Shown: positions 1 to 6,300, numbered from the stretch's first letter. The stretch: 7,536 nucleotides of DNA from Cryomorphaceae bacterium (GCA_013911625.1 JACESW010000056.1:1-7536); one strand, 5' to 3'. Numbers and translations: made by a program. The notes: generated by a model from the letters alone, not told the origin.

Positions 1-1
1 C

Positions 2-175
2 CAACTGCCTATTTTCTCTGCCATCCTAAGCTATTTGCAGCGCAACCCGCGCAAGGTTCAAGTGAAACAAAAGGGAGAGAAACTCACCTTTGTCGCACAG
101 AATATTATCGAGTTACAAGACGTTCATCAGATGCTGAGCAGCATCGTCGAATTGGAAAAACCTGTAGAAGCATAA
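2..175 (+). CDS. 3' end of an unrecognised protein (C-terminal 57 aa)
   Basis: An open frame enters from the left edge and ends at TAA 173-175. The 57 visible residues include an amphipathic stretch (LPIFSAILSYLQ), a basic segment (RNPRKVQVKQKGEKL) that could form short beta strands, and a final helix-like segment (ELQDVHQMLSSIVELEK). I recognise no family from this fragment and assign no function. Its stop codon shares one base with the ATG of the next gene (TAATG), so the two are probably cotranscribed and translationally coupled. The reading is supported by the uninterrupted frame and the coupled junction; the start and most of the protein lie outside the window. Confidence 0.6.
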   Translation, partial: QLPIFSAILSYLQRNPRKVQVKQKGEKLTFVAQNIIELQDVHQMLSSIVELEKPVEA

Positions 176-813
176 TGAAGGTTCAAGACTTTATTGATTC
201 AAGATTGGCGGAATTGGCCAATTATAAAAAGCAATTTGAAACTGCCTTTTACTTCCTTGAAGAAGACGAGTTGTTTTTCATTCCCGAGGGCGAAAAGTGG
301 TCCGCCATTGAGTGCATTGAACACATCAACAACGTGAATGAAGGCTATTTACCACAATTGACCAAGGTCTGTCAGGCCGAAGAAGCGAGTCAAACGGAAG
401 AACTTACCCTGACTTGGTTTCAGAAAAAAGCGCGCGGATGGATGTCTCCACTCAGCAAGCCTGAGGCACGAAAAATTCCTGCGCCTAAAAAACTGCAACC
501 ACGACGGATTCAAAATCCAGAACTAAAGCTCAGTGCTCAGAAGGTAATGGAGAACTTCATTTCTGACCTAAGTCAGATTGAGAAGATCTTGCGCATCATT
601 CCGCACAGCCCAGAGCTTAGAAACACCAAGGTGATGAGCGCCGCTCCTCCAATCAAAGTCAAAACCTTGACCGGATTAGAAATGATGGTGCCGCATATCG
701 GTCGTCATTTGGAACAAGCCGAGCGTATTTTGAATGGCGGACGATTGGCTAAAGAAGCACAGGTCGAGAATCCTGACCTGATTTTTCCATCGCGAGAAAC
801 AGAGAAAGAGTAA
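175..813 (+). CDS. DinB-fold (DinB_2-like) four-helix protein
   Basis: A 212-aa protein without signal peptide or membrane segment, so probably cytoplasmic. The N-terminal part has the DinB pattern of a Trp-containing turn followed by a helix with a His (KWSAIECIEHI; W42, H50). The C-terminal part has the second conserved element, HIGRHLEQAERIL, with H174 and H178 in H-x3-H spacing. H50, H174 and H178 match the three-His metal site of DinB/YfiT-type proteins. Family members include thiol transferases and damage- or stress-induced proteins, but most have no known substrate, so no reaction is assigned. The middle (about 80-120) is rich in Lys, Arg and Pro and is probably a loop insertion. The ATG overlaps the stop of the upstream gene, which supports this start and suggests an operon. 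A strong terminator follows 41 nt after the stop. The fold is fairly secure; the role is unknown. Confidence 0.85.
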   Translation: MKVQDFIDSRLAELANYKKQFETAFYFLEEDELFFIPEGEKWSAIECIEHINNVNEGYLPQLTKVCQAEEASQTEELTLTWFQKKARGWMSPLSKPEARKIPAPKKLQPRRIQNPELKLSAQKVMENFISDLSQIEKILRIIPHSPELRNTKVMSAAPPIKVKTLTGLEMMVPHIGRHLEQAERILNGGRLAKEAQVENPDLIFPSRETEKE

Positions 814-854
814 GGCTTAATTCAGCTCGAAAGACAGGATAAAAAACAGCATAA

Positions 855-889
855 AAAAACCCCCGCGGCCGTCGGCCGCGGGGGTTTTT
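855..889. terminator. Strong bidirectional intrinsic terminator between convergent genes
   Basis: A perfect hairpin: AAAAACCCCCGCGGCC (855-870) pairs with GGCCGCGGGGGTTTTT (874-889) around a 3-nt loop (GTC, 871-873). The 11-bp core is entirely G-C and is flanked by an A tract and a T tract, so it reads as an intrinsic terminator on both strands. The T run is 5 nt for + transcripts and 7 nt for minus transcripts (complement of A853-859), so it may be slightly stronger for the PorP/SprF operon. It lies between the stop of the DinB-like gene (813) and that of the minus-strand operon (912). Confidence 0.93.
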
Positions 890-911
890 AAGTTGAATTA
901 TTTTCCGACGA

Positions 912-2435
912 CTACATTACCTTAATCCAAAGCTTGCCGTTGTACTGACCATTAAAGCCTGTGTTGCGCGCTTGGTTAGCAGCATTGTAGTTATTGAACT
1001 TCAATAGGAATACGTAGTACATGTTATTGTTCGGATCCTGGAAGATGTCTGAACCTACGCCTTGAGCACGAAGCTTGTTCTGTAGTTTCACAGCATTGTT
1101 TCTTGACCCAAACACACCTGCAGTCACATAATACCCTTGTGAACCTGGCTGAACATTTCCAGCGTATTGGTTCGGGTTGTAACCTGTGATGTTTGAATTC
1201 ACTGTACCTCCACCTTGCGGGGTCTGTGGATACATATTGCCACCGGCACCAGCATTAGGATCAAATCCGCCATTACCTGAAGCACCACCGTTGTTCATTC
1301 CACCACCAGCAGCTCCATTAGCAGCAGCTTCACTAGCAGCATCTGCGGCAGCCTGAGCAGCGGCTTCACTTAGCTCACCTTTCATGGCTTCCTTCTCTGC
1401 ATCAAATAGCGATTTCTGTTGCTCGGTAATCTCGTCTTTGAATTCGTCCAAGCGGTCATTTAGAAGATCTTCTAGGTCTCCAGATTGACGACGTTGGCGG
1501 TCTTTCAATTTCTTGAGTTCATTTTCTAGGCGCTTATCTTTCTTGCTCTCACCGAAGGTATAACGCAACATAAACTCATGCGAATTACCCAAGGCAAAAC
1601 CGTAGGTGTTCAGCGAGAAATCGTACGCATAACCTAGACTGATGTTTTCTGTAACGTGTACACCGGCATTACCCGTAACGGCGTAAGATGAGCGGTATGC
1701 TGCACCTACGTAGAAGTACTCTTTGTGGTTAAACATCAAACCGGCATCTACCTGAGGGATGGTTACCTCATTAGCACGAACAGTTACAAATGGGCTTAAG
1801 GTCATCAACCCTTTCTGAAGCTGTACATCGTAGGCCGTATTTACCACATAGTGACGCATGTAATGGTACTGGTAAGGACTGTTGAAGTTATCACCGAAGT
1901 CCACCTTTGGCGCCAAAATGTTTGGAACCGCTGCACCAATATTGAAATCACCAAACTTCAAATTGAAACCGAAATTCAAATCAAATTTTGAACTGTTCAG
2001 TTGGCTGTACAATACAGGATCCAATTCATCCGGCACGCGGATACCCGCTACATTAATGTTGTTATTTACATAACCCGCACCCAATCCTAGGCTCAAACTG
2101 TTCTTGTCTGTGAACTTGACATGCCAAGCGTAAGAACCGTAGAATCCAGTTCGGCTTACGATATCCGTATTATCACTAAAGGCATAGCCGCTGTATCCAA
2201 ATTTCAAATCATTCTGGTTGCCGTTAAACGCCATGAATTGCGTTTCAGGAGCTCCTTGAATATCCGTCCATTGACGGCGATTAAGAATTGAAATCTCGGT
2301 CTTACCCTCAATGCCACTGAAGGCAGGGTTAAACAAGTAGGCCGTATTCAAATAACTTGAAATAAGTGGCAATTGCTGTGCACTGGCAGTTAGACTTCCA
2401 ACCAACAATGCGAATATTAATAGCTGCTTTCTCAT
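912..2435 (-). CDS. PorP/SprF family outer-membrane protein with C-terminal coiled coil and SPOR domain
   Basis: A 507-aa T9SS-associated outer-membrane protein. Residues 1-19 are a signal peptide ending ASA, leaving Gln20 at the mature N-terminus. Residues 21-295 are the PorP/SprF beta-barrel: the family hallmark NPAFSG is at 36-41, alternating amphipathic strands follow, and it closes with the family-typical NSHEFMLRYTFG (284-295). Ordinary PorP/SprF proteins end about here, near 300-340 aa. This one continues with a charged heptad-like helix (about 296-355), an Ala-rich then Gly/Asn/Pro-rich linker (356-432), and a SPOR-like domain (434-507: YYVTAGVFGSRNNAVKLQNK, later YYVFLLKFNNYNAANQAR and terminal W503). 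SPOR domains bind glycan strands stripped of stem peptides, so the tail should reach peptidoglycan. SprF-type proteins act in secretion of type B cargo, and a cargo gene lies 2 nt upstream, implying partnership. No Shine-Dalgarno is visible, as usual in Bacteroidota. The family is secure; the tethering role is inferred. Confidence 0.93.
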   Translation of the reverse strand: MRKQLLIFALLVGSLTASAQQLPLISSYLNTAYLFNPAFSGIEGKTEISILNRRQWTDIQGAPETQFMAFNGNQNDLKFGYSGYAFSDNTDIVSRTGFYGSYAWHVKFTDKNSLSLGLGAGYVNNNINVAGIRVPDELDPVLYSQLNSSKFDLNFGFNLKFGDFNIGAAVPNILAPKVDFGDNFNSPYQYHYMRHYVVNTAYDVQLQKGLMTLSPFVTVRANEVTIPQVDAGLMFNHKEYFYVGAAYRSSYAVTGNAGVHVTENISLGYAYDFSLNTYGFALGNSHEFMLRYTFGESKKDKRLENELKKLKDRQRRQSGDLEDLLNDRLDEFKDEITEQQKSLFDAEKEAMKGELSEAAAQAAADAASEAAANGAAGGGMNNGGASGNGGFDPNAGAGGNMYPQTPQGGGTVNSNITGYNPNQYAGNVQPGSQGYYVTAGVFGSRNNAVKLQNKLRAQGVGSDIFQDPNNNMYYVFLLKFNNYNAANQARNTGFNGQYNGKLWIKVM

Positions 2436-2437
2436 GA

Positions 2438-4435
2438 TTAGAAGTTGTTAAGGATGGTTACTGCAGCCTTGACCCTTATGTTATTCTCAAAGGTTAAGAC
2501 AAAATAATAAGTTCCGTCTTCCAACTGCGCACCACCGTCGGTGGTTCCGCCCCAAGCATTGTTATACACTTCTTGGTTGTAGACCGGTGTACCCCAGCGG
2601 GTATACACTGTGAACTCACATGCATCGCCGTTCGTCACACCTGCAAGGTCAAGGACATCATTATTTCCATCGCCGTTCGGCGTGATTACATTCTGAAGAT
2701 TTCCATAAATATCAGCGATGATCACATTGGTGTCTTGCTCACTAACGAAAACCTGAACGCTTGCTGTATCCGTACAACCGTTGATATCTTCAACTTGAAT
2801 GAAGTACGTAATAGTATCTACAGATGGGATGGCCATTGTGCTTGAACCAAGCTGGTTGCTGTAGTACGAAGGAGCATCTGCAAACCAGTAGTAGCTAGTA
2901 CCACCTGTTGAGCTAAGCGTTGTACTCTCTCCTGGGCTGATTACCTGAGGAGATGCTGTAGCAGTTGCTACCAATGTATAATTGTAGATATCCAAGGTAT
3001 CGACCGTTTTACACTGGTTTACACCATATGCTTCGATCACATATTGCCCTGGGACACTCAAGAAATTTTGCTTACCAACAAACACGCCGCCGTTCCAAGC
3101 GAAGTTTAAGGCGTTGCTTTGTAGCGATACCAAAACACTGTCGTAGACACAAACTCCTAAAGAGTCACCCGGTAGGATGGAGATGGTCGGGAACGGTACA
3201 AAGTTCACTGTCGTTTCATTCGAAATGTAATCACAGCTTTCATTGGTCAATACCAATCGATAATCCGCTGTATCTGCTACGATAGAAGTATCTACCGTCA
3301 ACCATGGCAGCGTATCATTGGCTAAGTTCAGCCAGTTTGCACTTCCGGAAGGATAGGCGATCTGCCACTGGTATTCCCAAGAATCATACAATACTGTGTC
3401 GGTCGCTGTAAGAAGTGTTGAATCTGTCAAACATAAAGTCGTTGTCGGCAACGGTTGGCCTGGCCAAGGTTGGTTAATAACTACCGTAGAAGGAACTGTG
3501 TCAACAATTACCCAAAATGCGTTTGAAGTATCAACACAACCACCTGGAACGGAGGTAACCTCCAAATACCATTGGCTTGTGGTATCAACATCAATGGCAG
3601 CTGTAGTGTCACCCGTGTAGTACCAAACGGTATCACCAAAGATGTCCACGCTGTCCGCCTTCAACCAGTTGAATTCGTAACCTAAGATTCCCGGTGAAGG
3701 GAAAGCGAAATATTCCAACGTTGCTACAGTACCCTCACACATGCGGATGGAATCCATACCTACGTAGTTGATGCCAGCGCCACCATTGGCGAATACTTCA
3801 CTACCAGGTTTGTAAGAATTCACAATAGTATCTTCGGAAGTAGCATCACAAAGGTTAGAGCTCACTTCAATGCCATAGGTACCTGAGGCTATGACAAAGA
3901 GTGTGTCGTTGGTTTCACCAGCGATAGCGCCACCACCACTTAACCATTGGTACGTGTAGCTTTGACCTGTAGGTGCTTGGTTTGCAACTAAAAGTGCTGT
4001 ATCGCCTTCACAGAATGTGATCTCACCGGCCTTGTCGAACCAGTTGTAGGCGGTAATACCTGTTGTCGGATTGGCTCCAATAATAACATTAGAAATGGTA
4101 TCTGAAATCACCACTGGATTTGAGCTCACCATTCTGAATTTGTAGACGCCTTGGGGAGTATTGTCCGGAATCAAGACGTCAATCTCGTTACCAGTACTCA
4201 CGCCATAGGCAAGTAATGGTGAAATCGATACAAAAGTACCGTTGAAGCTTCCGGTATTATCACTCATTTCAACAGAAAACGTGTTGCCCACGTTGAAAGG
4301 AGAGGTAATATCAAAAGCCATGATAAGCGAATCGCCTTGACACGCTTGAAGACTGATGGTTGGAGTGGTCGTGCTTTGACTAAAAGCGGATAGGCCTCCC
4401 AACAAAAAAGTCAATGAGAGTAAAAACTTTCTCAT
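2438..4435 (-). CDS. Secreted multi-Ig-like protein with T9SS type B (CHU_C / gliding-motility-associated) C-terminal domain
   Basis: A 665-aa exported protein. The signal peptide (1-19, ending AFS before Gln20) directs export to the periplasm. The C-terminal domain (about 572-665) begins with the diagnostic NVITPNGDGNND (582-593), followed by FTVYTRWGTPVY, AWGG and LEDGTYYFVL; this is the type B sorting domain for T9SS export across the outer membrane. Between them lie about six Ig/PKD-like modules at roughly 25-120, 125-206, 225-312, 316-412, 415-482 and 486-566. Modules 2-5 each show an early Cys (142, 233, 335, 429), a core Trp (164, 257, 357, 447) and a late Cys (196, 300, 401, 475), suggesting one disulfide per module. 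Module 6 has W517 and C554 only. The protein is Thr/Asp-rich and acidic with no catalytic domain, so a surface adhesin, filament or matrix protein is likely; ligand unknown. The downstream PorP/SprF gene supports secretion by T9SS. Confidence 0.93.
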   Translation of the reverse strand: MRKFLLSLTFLLGGLSAFSQSTTTPTISLQACQGDSLIMAFDITSPFNVGNTFSVEMSDNTGSFNGTFVSISPLLAYGVSTGNEIDVLIPDNTPQGVYKFRMVSSNPVVISDTISNVIIGANPTTGITAYNWFDKAGEITFCEGDTALLVANQAPTGQSYTYQWLSGGGAIAGETNDTLFVIASGTYGIEVSSNLCDATSEDTIVNSYKPGSEVFANGGAGINYVGMDSIRMCEGTVATLEYFAFPSPGILGYEFNWLKADSVDIFGDTVWYYTGDTTAAIDVDTTSQWYLEVTSVPGGCVDTSNAFWVIVDTVPSTVVINQPWPGQPLPTTTLCLTDSTLLTATDTVLYDSWEYQWQIAYPSGSANWLNLANDTLPWLTVDTSIVADTADYRLVLTNESCDYISNETTVNFVPFPTISILPGDSLGVCVYDSVLVSLQSNALNFAWNGGVFVGKQNFLSVPGQYVIEAYGVNQCKTVDTLDIYNYTLVATATASPQVISPGESTTLSSTGGTSYYWFADAPSYYSNQLGSSTMAIPSVDTITYFIQVEDINGCTDTASVQVFVSEQDTNVIIADIYGNLQNVITPNGDGNNDVLDLAGVTNGDACEFTVYTRWGTPVYNQEVYNNAWGGTTDGGAQLEDGTYYFVLTFENNIRVKAAVTILNNF

Positions 4436-4458
4436 GTAGAATTGTTTTGGGTTCAGTG

Positions 4459-4470
4459 TTATTGCAATAA
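4459..4470. repeat. 12-bp perfect palindrome in the cargo operon leader
   Basis: TTATTGCAATAA is a perfect palindrome. It lies just downstream of the predicted transcription start (about 4473) of the minus-strand operon and 24 bp before its ATG, a position where a bound repressor would block transcription. A further copy of the half-site CAATAA occurs at 4504-4509, over the -33 element. Function as an operator is inferred; a palindrome this short in AT-rich DNA can arise by chance. Confidence 0.35.
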
Positions 4471-4478
4471 ATGCTTAA

Positions 4479-4506
4479 CAAAGCTAATTTCGCACTTGTT
4501 CAACAA
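4479..4506 (-). promoter_or_regulatory. Bacteroidota-type promoter of the T9SS cargo-PorP/SprF operon
   Basis: On the minus strand TAGCTTTG (4486 to 4479) matches the Bacteroidota -7 consensus TAnnTTTG exactly. A TTG (4506 to 4504) lies 17 nt upstream and serves as the -33 element. Transcription would begin near 4473, giving a leader of about 38 nt before the ATG at 4435. Both elements and the spacing fit; no experimental start site is available. Confidence 0.65.
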
Positions 4507-4523
4507 TAACCGTGCTACATTTA
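4496..4523 (+). promoter_or_regulatory. Candidate promoter of the GAF/fRMsr-like gene
   Basis: TTG (4496-4498), 17 nt, then TACATTTA (4516-4523), which matches TAnnTTTG except for the final base. The predicted start is near 4529, giving a leader of about 32 nt before ATG 4561. The elements interlock with the opposite-strand promoter (4479-4506), so the two polymerase sites overlap. The imperfect -7 box makes this less certain than its neighbour. Confidence 0.4.
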
Positions 4524-4560
4524 CTCATTAATCAACCTTTTCTATCAACAAACACCCCGC

Positions 4561-5016
4561 ATGAAGCAAGAACTCAGTCAAAGACTCATAAAAGACCTAG
4601 AAAATTTCGATACAATTAGCGGTGTTGAACTGCAAAAATCTTTAGTGCAGTGGTTAGACAAAGAAGTCTCTTATTACAACTGGACAGGATTTTACTTCAT
4701 GAACGATGAAAAGCAGCAACTCGAAATCGGACCGTATGTTGGAGCTTACACGGATCATACGGTTATCCCCTATGGAAGAGGTATCTGCGGCCAAGTTGCG
4801 GTAAGCGGTAAAACCTTCGAAGTGCCAGATGTCCATGCCCAAGACAATTACCTCGCATGCAGCCTTGCAACGAAAAGTGAGATTGTAGTACCCATTTACA
4901 AAGGAGAGAATCTCGTCGGTCAGATAGATATAGATTCACACGAACTGGACCCGTTTACCCAAGAGGACCACGACCTATTAGAAGCGGTGGCCAATTTTGT
5001 CGCGCAAAGGCTCTAA
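4561..5016 (+). CDS. GAF-domain protein of the free methionine-R-sulfoxide reductase (fRMsr) type
   Basis: A 151-aa single-GAF-domain cytoplasmic protein, the usual length for fRMsr (E. coli MsrC/YebR). Family landmarks: NWTGFYFM (40-47), the GPYVG strand (57-61), IPYGRGICGQ (69-78), the PDVHAQDNYLACSLATKSEI stretch (89-108), and DIDS (123-126). The family reduces free L-methionine-(R)-sulfoxide to methionine using a sulfenic-acid cysteine recycled by thioredoxin. C76 and C100, 24 residues apart, align with E. coli Cys94 and Cys118, the latter catalytic. The third family cysteine (Cys84, 10 residues before Cys94) is replaced by H66. Recycling may therefore use C76 or differ, or the protein may be a GAF sensor rather than an enzyme. 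The ATG is the only sensible start and gives a full-length domain. The stop overlaps that of the convergent permease gene by 4 nt. Fold confident; activity uncertain. Confidence 0.85.
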   Translation: MKQELSQRLIKDLENFDTISGVELQKSLVQWLDKEVSYYNWTGFYFMNDEKQQLEIGPYVGAYTDHTVIPYGRGICGQVAVSGKTFEVPDVHAQDNYLACSLATKSEIVVPIYKGENLVGQIDIDSHELDPFTQEDHDLLEAVANFVAQRL

Positions 5017-6266
5017 GCCTGCATTCGTATCGCTTCCACCGGATCTAATCTAGAAGCCATCCATGCGGGAATAAATCCAGAAACTAATCCAATGACCCCG
5101 CTCAGTCCGAGCCCTATAATGATATTTCTGGTGCTTAAGAAAATATCGAAATCAAAGGCTTTTGCAGCTGCCAAAGCACCAAGATAAACTAGGAACAATC
5201 CAGCAGCTCCTCCCAGCAGACATAAGACAATACTCTCGGTCAAAAACTGAATCAAGACCACGAAGTTTTTTGCACCAAGTGCTTTTTGAACGCCTATTTC
5301 GTTGGTACGCTCACGGACACTCACGAACATTATGTTGGCAATCCCAAAACCGCCAACAAGAATGGAAAAACCGCCAATCACGGTACCCACGAGGCCTAAG
5401 ACACCAAACAATCCATCCAATTGATTTGAGATCAACGAAGGGTCGTTCAGCGCAAAATTATCGTCCGCACCTGGACGAAGCCGACGAATAGAACGCATCA
5501 AACCTGTTAATTCGTCTTTCAATTGAGCCAGCGAAATTCCTTCCTTCGCACTGACCATGATAAGGTTGCCGTCGTTTTTATCTGTATTCACTACGGTTCG
5601 TACGAACTTGAACGGCACAAGAACCATCTTATCGTAACTCTGTCCGACCAAGCTCTCTCCTACCTTTTCAAAAACACCAATGACCGTTAGTTTCTGTCCA
5701 CGAATAGATATCTGTTCGCCCAAGGCACTTTCGCCTCCCGGAAATAAACCTTCTTCAATATTGGCCCCGATGATACAATAAGATTTTCCGCCATACATTT
5801 CATTTTCAGTGAAATAGCGACCTTCCTTAAGATCAAAATCCCAGATTTGATTGTACTCGTAAGTAATCCCCAAGACTTCAACACCACCTGCATCCATACC
5901 GTTGCGCTTGGCAGTAGCTCCGCCTAATGACGTACCGAATGCAACGTTTTCAGCATATTGAGAACGCTTCCTCACAAGATCGCTTTCTTTACTTAAAGGC
6001 ACTGGGCGATTGAGATACTTCCACCAAGCGTATTCGCCACCGCCGCCCCAAGGCCATTTTTGTACATAAACGACATTATCACCGAGCTGACTAACGCTGT
6101 CTCGAATGTTTTTCTCCAAAGAATCAACGATCGAATAAACCAAGATGATTGCAAATATCCCTATGGTGATTCCAAGTAGGGAAAGAAAGGTTCTCAATTT
6201 GTTTACTGTCAGTGAAATAACAGCGAAAATCAAGCTTTCTTTAATGAGGCGAATGAGAACAATCAC
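5013..6266 (-). CDS. MacB/FtsX-family ABC transporter permease
   Basis: An inner-membrane permease of the MacB/LolC type. From the chosen GTG start (6266-6264) it is 417 aa. Order: TM1 within NKLRTFLSLLGITIGIFAII (about 22-45), a MacB-like periplasmic domain (about 50-285), then three C-terminal membrane segments: one through GVLGLVGTVIGGFSILVGGF, followed by the conserved cytoplasmic loop SVRERTNEIGVQKALGAK (316-333), one near 340-370, and one near 381-405, ending in the family signature ASRLDPVEAIR. Such permeases transmit ATP-driven conformational change to lipoprotein release or to tripartite efflux; the substrate cannot be told here. No ATPase gene is adjacent, so its partner is encoded elsewhere. 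The frame is open back to 6320 (TTG 6320, GTG 6317), but those starts add a poorly family-like N-terminus and lie upstream of a candidate TAATTTTG promoter box (6292-6285). Homologues start just before RLIKES, which favours GTG 6266. Confidence 0.88.
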   Translation of the reverse strand: MIVLIRLIKESLIFAVISLTVNKLRTFLSLLGITIGIFAIILVYSIVDSLEKNIRDSVSQLGDNVVYVQKWPWGGGGEYAWWKYLNRPVPLSKESDLVRKRSQYAENVAFGTSLGGATAKRNGMDAGGVEVLGITYEYNQIWDFDLKEGRYFTENEMYGGKSYCIIGANIEEGLFPGGESALGEQISIRGQKLTVIGVFEKVGESLVGQSYDKMVLVPFKFVRTVVNTDKNDGNLIMVSAKEGISLAQLKDELTGLMRSIRRLRPGADDNFALNDPSLISNQLDGLFGVLGLVGTVIGGFSILVGGFGIANIMFVSVRERTNEIGVQKALGAKNFVVLIQFLTESIVLCLLGGAAGLFLVYLGALAAAKAFDFDIFLSTRNIIIGLGLSGVIGLVSGFIPAWMASRLDPVEAIRMQA

Positions 6267-6277
6267 GAGGTAGTGGG

Positions 6278-6300
6278 TTTCTCTCAAAATTAGAGAGAAA
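6278..6300. repeat. 8-bp inverted repeat in the permease-purH divergent promoter region
   Basis: TTTCTCTC (6278-6285) and GAGAGAAA (6293-6300) are exact reverse complements around a 7-nt spacer (AAAATTA). The repeat lies just before the preferred permease start and overlaps its candidate -7 box, and it is 27 bp upstream of the purH -7 box. It could be a binding site for a dimeric regulator or a small hairpin; the arms contain alternating TC, which lowers its information content. Confidence 0.4.
6285..6292 (-). promoter_or_regulatory. Candidate -7 promoter box of the ABC permease gene
   Basis: The minus strand reads TAATTTTG, an exact TAnnTTTG match, in the spacer of the inverted repeat 6278-6300. 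Transcription would start near 6279, leaving about 12 nt before GTG 6266. No TTG stands at the ideal 17-nt distance (the nearest, at 6309-6307, is 14 nt away), so the call rests on the -7 box alone. Confidence 0.35.

Noticed and set aside
1296..1370. GC/GCA-rich stretch in the PorP/SprF gene, considered as a tandem DNA repeat
   Set aside because: It encodes the Ala-rich helix/linker with mixed codons and no regular repeat unit, so it is low-complexity protein sequence rather than a DNA repeat.
1882..2073. 63-codon + strand frame opposite the PorP/SprF barrel
   Set aside because: Antisense shadow of a conserved barrel region; no family-like sequence and no promoter.
2573..3620. Open frames on the + strand (2573-2845, 2965-3285, 3396-3620) opposite the T9SS cargo gene
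   Set aside because: They lie wholly inside a well-supported minus-strand gene with clear domains. Their products are low-similarity Cys/Arg/His-rich sequences typical of antisense frames, and no promoter is visible.
4654..4842. 62-codon minus-strand frame opposite the fRMsr-like gene
   Set aside because: Falls over the conserved GAF core on the other strand, so constraint belongs to that gene.
5162..5893. Frames at 5162-5491 (+) and 5687-5893 (-) within the ABC permease
   Set aside because: Both overlap the permease coding sequence; compositions look like out-of-frame translation.
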